Positions 54,255 to 62,292 of a stretch of DNA of 64,000 nt are shown piece after piece (the first letter of the stretch is position 1; each line of letters opens with the position of its first letter). The translations under genes were made by a program, and so were the position numbers. Source of the DNA: Gemmatimonadota bacterium. Lineage in GTDB: Bacteria; Gemmatimonadota; Gemmatimonadetes; Longimicrobiales; Gaopeijiaceae. Location of the stretch: the NCBI GenBank assembly GCA_028875075.1, contig JAPPGF010000011.1:62001-126000 (forward strand). The letters run 5' to 3'. The notes under the pieces were generated by a model, which worked only from the letters and a program-made list of their open reading frames with translations, was not told the DNA's origin and searched no databases.

Positions 54255-56030
54255 ATGAAGAGCAATCCGGAGTCCCTCGAAACCGGCTACAGATCCGCGT
54301 CCGGTCGTGGGCGAGGTCGCCTGAAAGTGCACCTAGGGCTCGCGCTGGGCGCGGTCGTCGTCTTGGCCACCGCCCCTCGGCTGGGCGCTCAGGCGGGCGG
54401 AGTCGAGCCGGTCTCGGTCGTCGAAGCGACCGTCGCTGAACTTCAGGCGGCCCTCACGCAAGGTCGAACGACTTCGCGCGAGCTCGTTCTCATGTATCTG
54501 ACGCGGATCGCCACCTTTGAGGACCGCCTCAATGCTGTCATCACCGTCAACCCACGGGCGCTGGCCGTGGCCGACTCTCTTGACCGGGAACGTGCGGTCG
54601 GGCATGTGCGTGGGCCCCTGCATGGGATTCCCGTAGCTCTTAAGGACAACATTCACACAGTCGATCTGCCCACCACAGGCGGCGCCCTAGCCTTCGAGGG
54701 GTTGACGCCGCCCTACGACGCCACCCTCACTGAGAACCTCCGCGATGCGGGTGCGATTATCCTTGCCAAGACGACAATGACCGAACTCGCGAACTGGGTG
54801 ACGGCCGGGATGCCCGGCAACTACAGCGCCCTTGGCGGATACGGCATGAACCCGTACGATCCGCGGCGTGATCCACGGCCCGAGACCGGGGACGGCCGGC
54901 CAGTGCTCTCGACCGGGGGATCGAGCTCCGGCGTCGGCACGGCCGCAAGCTTTTGGGCTGCCAATGTCGGCACGGAGACTTCCGGTTCCATCCTCTCGCC
55001 GGCCAACGCAACCATGTTGGTCGGAATCAAGCCCACGGTGGGCCGGATTAGCCGCTGGGGGGTGATCCCGATCACCGCAGACCAGGACACGCCCGGTCCG
55101 ATGGCACGCACGGTGGGCGACGCCGCTCTTGTGCTCGGGGTACTCGAGAGCGGCGAACCTGACCCGAACGATCCAGCGACCGGGCGCTGCCCCGTGCCCC
55201 CCGGAGGCGACTACACGGCCTTTCTTGATCCTGGAGCGCTCCGCGGAGCACGTATCGGAGTTCCGCGTGCGTACTACTATGATCCCCTGATTGGGCCCGA
55301 CACAGTGTCCCTCGGGGGGCTGAGTGCCGATCGGAAACGCGTGATTGACGAAGCGATTACCGTGTTACGCGCCCAAGGCGCGGTGATCGTCGACCCGGCT
55401 GACATCCCGAGCGTTGTCACGTCCGATCGCGATCGGAACATTTTGCTCTGGCCGATCTGCGCGGATCTGGACGATGGGCGGGGCCTGGACGATGACTGTT
55501 CGATCGTCCTCAAATACGGGATGAAGCGCGACTTCGAGCGTTGGCTCCTGACGCTTGGTGAGCGAGCGCCGGTACGCACACTCCTAGAACTCCGAGAATG
55601 GAACGAAGCGCACGCACACCTTGGCGCGATCAAGTACGGTCAGGCACGACTCGACATTTCGGACGAGATAGACGTCGAGCGCGATCGCATGCGATACGAG
55701 ATCGACCGGGCAAGGGATATCGAACTCGCCGGGCTTGGTGGGATCGATGAGGTGATGGAGAGCGAGCGGCTGGATGCGCTGCTCTTCCCGGGCTCGTCGA
55801 ACGCCGCGCTTTCCGCCAAACCAGGTTATCCCGCCGTCACTGTCCCATTCGGGAGGGTGGACAACCCAGCTGCGGCCACGCTCCCAGAAGGATTTGACCC
55901 GCCGCCGGCACCCTTCGGGGTGAGCTTTGCCGGCCGCGCGTGCGATGAGCCTCGCCTGATCGCGCTAGCCTACGCATTCGAGCAGGCAACGCTCGCAAGA
56001 GTGGCGACGGCATTCGAGCTGCCGCGTTGA
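54255..56030 (+). CDS. Exported amidase (amidase signature family)
   Basis: 591 residues; a hydrophobic export signal is at about 28-48 (LGLALGAVVVLATAPRLGAQ). The amidase triad is complete: Lys130 in ALKDNI, cis-Ser224 in GGSSSG and the nucleophile Ser245 in TETSGSI. A C-terminal FPGSSNAALSAKPGYPAVTVPFG segment follows the family pattern. Unlike GatA it is exported, so it likely hydrolyses peptide or aryl amides outside the cytoplasm. Divergent from the unknown-family gene; the shared region 54010-54254 should hold promoters, none clear. Confidence 0.9.
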   Translation: MKSNPESLETGYRSASGRGRGRLKVHLGLALGAVVVLATAPRLGAQAGGVEPVSVVEATVAELQAALTQGRTTSRELVLMYLTRIATFEDRLNAVITVNPRALAVADSLDRERAVGHVRGPLHGIPVALKDNIHTVDLPTTGGALAFEGLTPPYDATLTENLRDAGAIILAKTTMTELANWVTAGMPGNYSALGGYGMNPYDPRRDPRPETGDGRPVLSTGGSSSGVGTAASFWAANVGTETSGSILSPANATMLVGIKPTVGRISRWGVIPITADQDTPGPMARTVGDAALVLGVLESGEPDPNDPATGRCPVPPGGDYTAFLDPGALRGARIGVPRAYYYDPLIGPDTVSLGGLSADRKRVIDEAITVLRAQGAVIVDPADIPSVVTSDRDRNILLWPICADLDDGRGLDDDCSIVLKYGMKRDFERWLLTLGERAPVRTLLELREWNEAHAHLGAIKYGQARLDISDEIDVERDRMRYEIDRARDIELAGLGGIDEVMESERLDALLFPGSSNAALSAKPGYPAVTVPFGRVDNPAAATLPEGFDPPPAPFGVSFAGRACDEPRLIALAYAFEQATLARVATAFELPR

Positions 56031-56397
56031 AGTCCCATGCCGCTATCAGGGTTGGTCGGCCGTCTGCACACCCAGAGCGGTGAGTACCACGGACTACGCC
56101 GTTCGGGTCGTGGAGGTAGAAGCTCTCCCTGCTACAGAGACGCCTCGCTCCCGACAAGCGACGCGGTTCCGTTGAACGCCGCCAAAGAACACCTGTCGTG
56201 AGCCACCCCGCCCTGCTGGTTGCGACCGTGAGAGCTGCCGTCACAGGAGCGCATCCTGAACTCCGATCCGCGGGCAAACGCGTTCGCGCAACTGAAGCGT
56301 TCTGCCAGCCGATAGCGAACTGACTAGCGTTCACGACGCCGTCGACGACCTCGCGCGCCGCCTCTCTCCGGATTCCCTTATCCGGGACCCGGCCGCA
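56031..56397. other. Intergenic region; part may encode the start of the next gene
   Basis: 367 bases. The last 78 bases (56320-56397) are open in frame with the FAD oxidase and read LTSVHDAVDDLARRLSPDSL, a family-like N-terminus. The rest shows no gene, repeat or promoter that I can defend. Confidence 0.45.
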
Positions 56398-57735
56398 ATG
56401 GCCCCCTACCTAACCGACTGGAGGGGCCGCTACCGGGGAGAGGCGGCGTGCGTAGCGCGCCCGGCAAGCACCCGAGAGGTGCGAGCCACGGTCCAATGGG
56501 CCGGAGTCCATCGCGTGGCCATCGTGCCGCAGGGCGGCAACACGGGCCTCGCAGGCGGAGCCACCCCGAATGCAGGCACGCGGGCATCGGTGGACACGCG
56601 TCCCCAAGTGGTGCTCTCGTTGAATCGTATGGACGCCGTGCGCAACGTGGACCGTATTGGTATGACGCTTGAGGTTGAGGCGGGCTGTATCGTGGAACAC
56701 GCCAAGAAGGTGGCAGCTAGGGCGGGCCGCTATCTCCCGATCAGCTTCGGCGCCCAGGGTTCAGCTACGGTCGGCGGGATGATCTCAACGAACGCGGGCG
56801 GTTCCAACGCACTCCGCCACGGCACCGTGAGACAGTTCGTCCTGGGTGTCGAGGCGGTGCTCGCTGACGGCTCGGTTGTCGGCGAATTAGGCGGGCTACG
56901 CAAGGACAACGCCGGTTGGGACTGGAAGCAGCTCTTCATCGGTTCGGAAGGCACACTGGGCGTCGTGACGGCCGCAGTGCTCCGTCTCCTTCCACTGCCC
57001 TCCGAGCGAGCGCTCGCGTTCGTCGCACTGGAGAGTCCGGAGGCCGCGCTCGCGCTTCTCGAGCGGTTCCAGGACCAGATGGGAGATGCCGTCACGGCAT
57101 TCGAGCTCATGTCCGGGCCAACCCTGGACTTGGTGATTCGCCATCTGGGTGCCCCGTCGCCGCTGAACCCCACGCCCTGGTGTGTCCTAATAGAGGTAGC
57201 GGACAGCGCGGGTGACCTCCGGCGTCGTTTCGAGGCGGCGCTTGCAGCCGCGGCCGAGCACGGGTCCATCGAGGATACGGCGCTGGCCGAGTCGACGGAG
57301 CACGCGCGCCGCTTCTGGACGCTGCGTGAGAGTATCGCTGAAGCGGAGCGACGCCAGCAACCAAGCGCGAAGCACGACGTCTCGGTTCCGGTAACGCGCG
57401 TGCCCGCTTTCTTGCGCGAGGTCGAGACCGCGCTCGCCCAGCTCGGACCAGGACTTCAGATCATCGCGTTCGGTCACCTCGGCGACGGAAACCTTCACTA
57501 CAACGTCGCTGGGCAGGCGGCCGGCATAGCGGACGCAGACATCACGCGGGTCGTGCACGACGTAGTCGCCGGCTTCGGCGGCTCGATCTCCGCGGAGCAC
57601 GGAATCGGGCAGTACCGCATAGCGGAGTTGGGGCGTCTTAAGCCGGTAGCTGAGCTAGCGCTCCTGCGCCGCCTCAAGTGCGCGCTCGATCCCGACGAAC
57701 TCTTCAATCCGGGTAAGGTACTCCCAGAGCCCTAG
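56398..57735 (+). CDS. FAD-linked oxidase (D-lactate/glycolate/2-hydroxyglutarate dehydrogenase group)
   Basis: 445 residues from ATG 56398. FAD PCMH domain: PQGGNTGLAGGATP, GSATVGGMISTNAGGSNALRHGTVR, GSEGTLGVVTAAVLRLLP. The C-terminal domain has GHLGDGNLHYN and EHGIGQYRIAEL with metal-binding histidines, ending DELFNPGKVLP. It oxidises a D-2-hydroxy acid to the keto acid; which acid is unknown. Homologues usually begin about 25-30 residues earlier, and that sequence is present upstream without an ATG, GTG or TTG, so the true start could be CTG 56320. Confidence 0.9.
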   Translation: MAPYLTDWRGRYRGEAACVARPASTREVRATVQWAGVHRVAIVPQGGNTGLAGGATPNAGTRASVDTRPQVVLSLNRMDAVRNVDRIGMTLEVEAGCIVEHAKKVAARAGRYLPISFGAQGSATVGGMISTNAGGSNALRHGTVRQFVLGVEAVLADGSVVGELGGLRKDNAGWDWKQLFIGSEGTLGVVTAAVLRLLPLPSERALAFVALESPEAALALLERFQDQMGDAVTAFELMSGPTLDLVIRHLGAPSPLNPTPWCVLIEVADSAGDLRRRFEAALAAAAEHGSIEDTALAESTEHARRFWTLRESIAEAERRQQPSAKHDVSVPVTRVPAFLREVETALAQLGPGLQIIAFGHLGDGNLHYNVAGQAAGIADADITRVVHDVVAGFGGSISAEHGIGQYRIAELGRLKPVAELALLRRLKCALDPDELFNPGKVLPEP

Positions 57736-57738
57736 TGT

Positions 57739-58332
57739 TCAGCGACGCTCAAGCACTCGCTTGATCAGCTCTTCCGCGCCTTGCGCGCCGCCGTCCTCCA
57801 ACACACGTCGGACGGCGTCATCCGCGTCGGCAAAGGAGTAACCCAGGGCGACCAGCGCGGCGACCGCCTCCTGCGAGGGCCCAACGGTGTCCTCGCTCGT
57901 TCCGGGCGCAGCGCTCACGGCGAGCTTAGCAACCTTGTCCCAAAGCTCCAGAACCATCCGCTCAGCGGTTTTTCGGCCGATGCCGCTCACTTGCGCCAAC
58001 ACCGACACGTCCTTCTCGGCAAGCACACGAGCGAGCCGGTGGGCGCTGTACACCGAGAGCGCCTGGAGCGCGAGTCGGGTGCCGACACCCTTGACGGACA
58101 TCAGGAGACGGAAGACCTCCCGCTCGCTGCTTTCGAGAAAACCGAAGAGGTCGACAGAGTCCTCGCGCACGACTTGAAGCGTGAGTAGCTCGACCATCGC
58201 CCCCGACGTGGGCATCCGCTGAAGCACCGACAGCGGCAGCGCGGCTTCGTATACCACCCCGCCGACGGTCTCGATCTCTACCAATCCGTCGGCGGTACGC
58301 GAGAGCAGTTGCCCTTTGAGGCGGCTTATCAT
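57739..58332 (-). CDS. ruvA: Holliday junction branch-migration protein RuvA
   Basis: 197 residues from ATG 58332 (MISRLKGQLLS), which overlaps the ruvC stop as ATGA; a longer frame is not needed. An OB-fold N-terminus is followed by two helix-hairpin-helix motifs (LMSVKGVGTRLALQAL, AQVSGIGRKTAERMVLEL) and the C-terminal RuvB-binding domain (AVAALVALGYSFADADDAVRRVL). It holds the junction open while RuvB pumps. ruvB is not in the window. Confidence 0.95.
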   Translation of the reverse strand: MISRLKGQLLSRTADGLVEIETVGGVVYEAALPLSVLQRMPTSGAMVELLTLQVVREDSVDLFGFLESSEREVFRLLMSVKGVGTRLALQALSVYSAHRLARVLAEKDVSVLAQVSGIGRKTAERMVLELWDKVAKLAVSAAPGTSEDTVGPSQEAVAALVALGYSFADADDAVRRVLEDGGAQGAEELIKRVLERR

Positions 58333-58865
58333 CGGTTTCTCCTCGCAAACGCGCCGGCCATGCAGTGGCACAGCGCCGCTGCCACACCGTCCGCCGCGTC
58401 GGCAGGTGCCGGCGCGGTGCGCAGTCGGAGCTGCCGCTGAACCATGAAGCCGACCTGCTCCTTGCTCGCACGTCCGGTCCCCACCACCGCTTTCTTGATC
58501 TCGACTGCTGTGTACTCGCTGATGGGAAGGTTATTGAGAGAAGCAGCCAACAGGATCGCACCACGTGTGTGGCCAAGTGTGAGGGCGGTGCGGCTGTTTC
58601 TGCCGTGGAACACGTCCTCGACCGACACAACCGAAGGACGATGCCGGTCGATCAGCTCTACGATTCCTTCGTAGACTTCGCGAATGCGGCTGGGTAACGG
58701 CTGACCGGTCGCCGTCCGGATCACGCCGCACTCGATAAGCGAGACGCGCCCGCCGCCCTCTCGTTCTACGACGCCGAAACCAGTGATCGCGGTACCGGGA
58801 TCGATACCCAAGACGATGCGCGTGTCGCGGCCGAGGCCTCGGCCAGTCAAGGCAGCGCTCTCCAC
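58329..58865 (-). CDS. ruvC: Holliday junction resolvase RuvC
   Basis: 178 residues. The acidic active site appears as GIDPGT (Asp), SVEDVF (Glu) and ADAADGVAAALCH (two Asp). A basic, mobile segment between (HGRNSRTALTLGHTRGAI, KKAVVGTGRASKEQVGFMVQ) binds the junction. GTG 58865 is the longest start; it lacks a Shine-Dalgarno, and TTG four residues before GIDPGT is an alternative. Upstream is yebC, the usual neighbour. Confidence 0.95.
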   Translation of the reverse strand: MESAALTGRGLGRDTRIVLGIDPGTAITGFGVVEREGGGRVSLIECGVIRTATGQPLPSRIREVYEGIVELIDRHRPSVVSVEDVFHGRNSRTALTLGHTRGAILLAASLNNLPISEYTAVEIKKAVVGTGRASKEQVGFMVQRQLRLRTAPAPADAADGVAAALCHCMAGAFARRNR

Positions 58866-58931
58866 TTGTAGATGAGCTGTGTTACAGGGGGGTGTGCGTC
58901 AACCACTCCGATCGCGGCCGCCGAATGTCCG

Positions 58932-59678
58932 TCACCCGGCTTCAGCGAGCACCTTCTCGTCGACGTTCGCGTTCGAGTGCACTTTCTGCACATCGTCATG
59001 ATCGTCGAGCACGCCGAACAGCCTGACCAGTCGCTCTGCGTCACTCCCGACGACATCGACCTCCGCCCGCGGGATCATCGACAGCTCGCACTGAATCGAT
59101 TCAATCCCCGCGGCCGAAAGCCCCGCACGTACCTGGTGGAGGTGCGGAGGCGCGGTGGCAATCACGTATTCCGTATCCTCGCGGGTGATATCCTCGGCAC
59201 CGGAATCGAGGGCAGCTTCGAGCACCGCGACTTCGTCGTAGCGCGAGGCGTCCACGTATATCTGTCCCTTGCGATCGAACTGCCAAGCTACCGATCCGCT
59301 GGTGCCGAGCGATCCCCCATGGCGCTCGAGAACACGACGCAATTCGGCGACCGTGCGGTTCATGTTGTCGGTCACCGTCTCCACATAGAGCGCGACCCCT
59401 CCGGGGCCGTACCCCTCGTAGGCGATCTCTTGGTACTGCACGCTCTCAAGCTCACCCGTGCCCTTCTTGATCGCGCGCTCGATGTTCTCGGACGGCATGT
59501 TGGCTGCTTTGGCCGTGTCCACCGCCAGACGCAACCGGGGGTTGCCGTCGAGGTTCCCGCCGGCTCCGCGGGCGGCCACCGTGATCTCACGGATCAGCTT
59601 CGTGAAACGCTGACCGCGCTTGGCATCGAGGACAGCCTTCTTGCGCTTGATTTGCTTCCACTTGCTGTGACCAGCCAC
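58932..59678 (-). CDS. yebC: YebC/PmpR family protein
   Basis: 248 residues with the standard opening MAGHSKWKQIKRKKAVLDAKRGQRFTKLIREI, and GGNLDGNPRLRLAVDTAKAANMP, NIERAIKKGTG and YEGYGPGGVALYVE. Family members either regulate transcription or help translation of proline-rich stretches. It is the first gene of yebC-ruvC-ruvA; 67 bases separate it from ruvC. Confidence 0.96.
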   Translation of the reverse strand: MAGHSKWKQIKRKKAVLDAKRGQRFTKLIREITVAARGAGGNLDGNPRLRLAVDTAKAANMPSENIERAIKKGTGELESVQYQEIAYEGYGPGGVALYVETVTDNMNRTVAELRRVLERHGGSLGTSGSVAWQFDRKGQIYVDASRYDEVAVLEAALDSGAEDITREDTEYVIATAPPHLHQVRAGLSAAGIESIQCELSMIPRAEVDVVGSDAERLVRLFGVLDDHDDVQKVHSNANVDEKVLAEAG

Positions 59679-59897
59679 GGAGATACTCCCAGAGCAGCTT
59701 CTGGCCGCTCCGCTCGTTTGCGCTCAGGATCCTCGGGCGGTGGCGAAGTCGAGCCTCACGGGTTCCGGCGTTGGAGCTTTGTCGTGCGGGGGCGTATTGC
59801 GAACCTAATGACAGACCGGCGCAGCAATCAATCGCATGACCCGGTTGTACGGCCCTCTCACGGCGAGTGACGCGGGATCGAGCTTTCCGGAGTCTCC

Positions 59898-59922
59898 AAG
59901 AAAAGCCCCCTCCGCGGGAGGG
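59898..59922 (-). terminator. Terminator after the EF-G-like gene
   Basis: On the minus strand CCCTCC (59922-59917) pairs with GGAGGG (59913-59908), followed by GGCTTTTCTT. It lies about 40 bases after the end of the EF-G-like gene. Confidence 0.6.
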
Positions 59923-59962
59923 ATGCTCCCTCGGCGCGCTCACAACGCTCCCACGCACCACG

Positions 59963-62071
59963 TCAGGCGTGCTGAGCTCCCTCCTTCTCCTGCTTCCGAT
60001 CAGCGATGACCTTCTGCGCTTCTTGGTCGGGAACCTGTTCGTAGCTCGCGAGCGTGCGCGTATGATACGCCCGTCCCTGGGTCATGGCCCGTAGCGCGGC
60101 TGCGTACTTGTATAGCTCGGCCTCGGGCACGAGCGCACGTATCACGGTCCTCTCGTCCCGGGGCTCCATACCCGACACCTTGCCCCGTCGCTGCGTGAGG
60201 TCACCCATGATGTCGCCCACGTACTCGTCCGGTGTCGTGACCGATACCTCCATCACGGGCTCCAAGAGAACCGGGCGTGCCTGAGGGACCACCTTGTTGA
60301 AAGCGAGGGACGCGGCAAGCTGGAAGGCGATGTCCGAAGAGTCCACCGTGTGGAAGGAGCCGTCGAAGCACTCGGCAGTGAAGTCCACCAACGGGTAGCC
60401 CGCCAGTATTCCCTTCAGCGCCGCCTCTTGGATGCCCTTGTTCACGGAGGGTATGAACTTTCCGGGGATAACGCCTCCCTTGATTGCGTCTTTGAACTCG
60501 TAGCCACCTCCACGCGGCAGGGGTTTGACGCGGATCCAGCAGTCGCCGAACTGGCCTCGCCCTCCCGTCTGCTTCTTGAAGCGCCCTTGCCCCTCGCCGG
60601 TTCCGGCGATGGTCTCCCGATATGCGATCTTGGGAGCCTCAGTCTCGACGCTCACGTTGTACTTCCGCTTCATCCGCTCGATCTGGATGTCCAGATGCAG
60701 TTCCCCAAGCCCTCGCGCAATCGTCTGGTGCAGCTCGGAGTTGAACTCCGCGGTGAAGGTAGAGTCCTCCTCGTGAAGGCGCTGCAGCACCTCGCCCAGC
60801 TTGTCCTCGTCGTTGCGCGACACCCCGCGGATCGCGATCGCGATGTCCGGATCGGGGAATTCGATGGCAGCCAACCGGAGGGGGCGATCCTTCGAGCAGA
60901 GCGTGTCGTTAGTGTGAGTGTGCTTGAGCTTAGCGACGACGCCTATGTCGCCCGCGTGCAGACGTGCCACCTCCAGTCGTTCCTTGCCCAGCGGGACCGA
61001 AAGGTGACCGAGCTTCTCGCTCTCTTGGTTCACCGCGTTCAGGATTTCCATGCCGTTCTCCACGCTCCCGCTCATTACCTTGAAGAACGACAACTCGCCG
61101 ACGTGCGGCTCAGTCGTAGTCTTGAAGACGAGCGCGGCGAGCGGCCCGTCGTCGGACGCACTGAGTTCCACCTGCTGGTCGATGCCAGGCCGGGCCGCAT
61201 GCTCCGGTCGGGCCTCGCTCGGTCTCGGGCACACCTCAACAATCTCGGTGAGCAGCGTGCGCATTCCATATGTCAGCCTGGCCGAGCCGCAGAACAACGG
61301 ACATACCTCGCCTTGCCCCATCAGCCGGTGCAGGGCGTCGATCGCCTCGTCACGGCTGATGTGGCCCTGCTCCAAGTACTTGTCGAGCAACGCCTCATCG
61401 GCCGTCGCAAGGGTCTCCTGAAGCTCAGTCTTGTATTCGTTGAACTGTTCGCGTAGCTCACCAGGGACCTCGCCCTCCTCGAACGCACCGTTGGGCGTGC
61501 CCTTCTTGAAGATGTGTGCCTTCTCGGTCAATAGATTCACGATTCCTCGGAACTCTTCGCCCTCGCCGATCGGAATCTGTACCGGAACCGCCTTGTTGGT
61601 GAGCTTCTCCTTGATCTCCTGGTACGCCCGCTCGAAGTCAGCGTGTTCTTTGTCCATCATCGAGACGAAGAGCAGCCTGGGCAAAGCGCGCGCCTCGCAG
61701 TACTCCCAAACCCGCTCGGTTCCGACCTCGACGCCCGACGTAGCCCCCACGACGATCAAGGCAGAGTCGGCTACGCGGACAGCAGACAGCGCCTCGCCGG
61801 TGAAATCGAGGTAACCCGGAGTATCGAGGAAGTTGATCTTGTGATCGTCGTGTTCGGCGAACGCAGGTGTCAGTTGGATAGAGATTTGGTGAGCTGCTTC
61901 TTCCGGGGTGTGCATGGTGAGGGCATGCCCCTCGGCAGGATCACCGTGTCGTTTGGAGGTGCCAGAGACGAAGCAGAGCGCGTCGATCAGCGCCGTCTTT
62001 CCCGATCCTCCGTGCCCCAATACAGCGAGGCTGCGAATCTTCTCCGTCGCGAATTCTTTGGCGAACGCCAC
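59963..62071 (-). CDS. Elongation factor G-like GTPase
   Basis: 702 residues from GTG 62071, five bases after GGAGG. All EF-G domains are recognisable: P-loop GHGGSGKT, DTPG in NFLDTPGYLDF, then domains II-V ending with the RRGKVSG-type EF-G domain V segment. The G4 motif is FVSMMD where EF-G has FVNKMD, and the switch region (MHTPEEAAHQISIQLTP) differs from the EF-G consensus. It therefore belongs to the EF-G-like group and probably is not the main translocase; a second fusA is expected elsewhere. Confidence 0.88.
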   Translation of the reverse strand: MAFAKEFATEKIRSLAVLGHGGSGKTALIDALCFVSGTSKRHGDPAEGHALTMHTPEEAAHQISIQLTPAFAEHDDHKINFLDTPGYLDFTGEALSAVRVADSALIVVGATSGVEVGTERVWEYCEARALPRLLFVSMMDKEHADFERAYQEIKEKLTNKAVPVQIPIGEGEEFRGIVNLLTEKAHIFKKGTPNGAFEEGEVPGELREQFNEYKTELQETLATADEALLDKYLEQGHISRDEAIDALHRLMGQGEVCPLFCGSARLTYGMRTLLTEIVEVCPRPSEARPEHAARPGIDQQVELSASDDGPLAALVFKTTTEPHVGELSFFKVMSGSVENGMEILNAVNQESEKLGHLSVPLGKERLEVARLHAGDIGVVAKLKHTHTNDTLCSKDRPLRLAAIEFPDPDIAIAIRGVSRNDEDKLGEVLQRLHEEDSTFTAEFNSELHQTIARGLGELHLDIQIERMKRKYNVSVETEAPKIAYRETIAGTGEGQGRFKKQTGGRGQFGDCWIRVKPLPRGGGYEFKDAIKGGVIPGKFIPSVNKGIQEAALKGILAGYPLVDFTAECFDGSFHTVDSSDIAFQLAASLAFNKVVPQARPVLLEPVMEVSVTTPDEYVGDIMGDLTQRRGKVSGMEPRDERTVIRALVPEAELYKYAAALRAMTQGRAYHTRTLASYEQVPDQEAQKVIADRKQEKEGAQHA

Positions 62072-62292
62072 GCCATCCTCCTGGTGGCTCGGTGCACGAA
62101 CGGGGGCGCGCGGCGCGCGGCCGACCGTTGAAAGGCCAGCCTGGGCTTCCAGCACCGAGGAGGACGCAAGATGCCGTCCACCGCCGGGGGAGCTGGGAGC
62201 CACGGGCCCGGGGCGGCCATTCTAAAGAGCTGGCAACAACAGGGTCAAGAAAACACGCAAGGCCGCCCCCGAGTCTTCGGATGCATTCTGCC

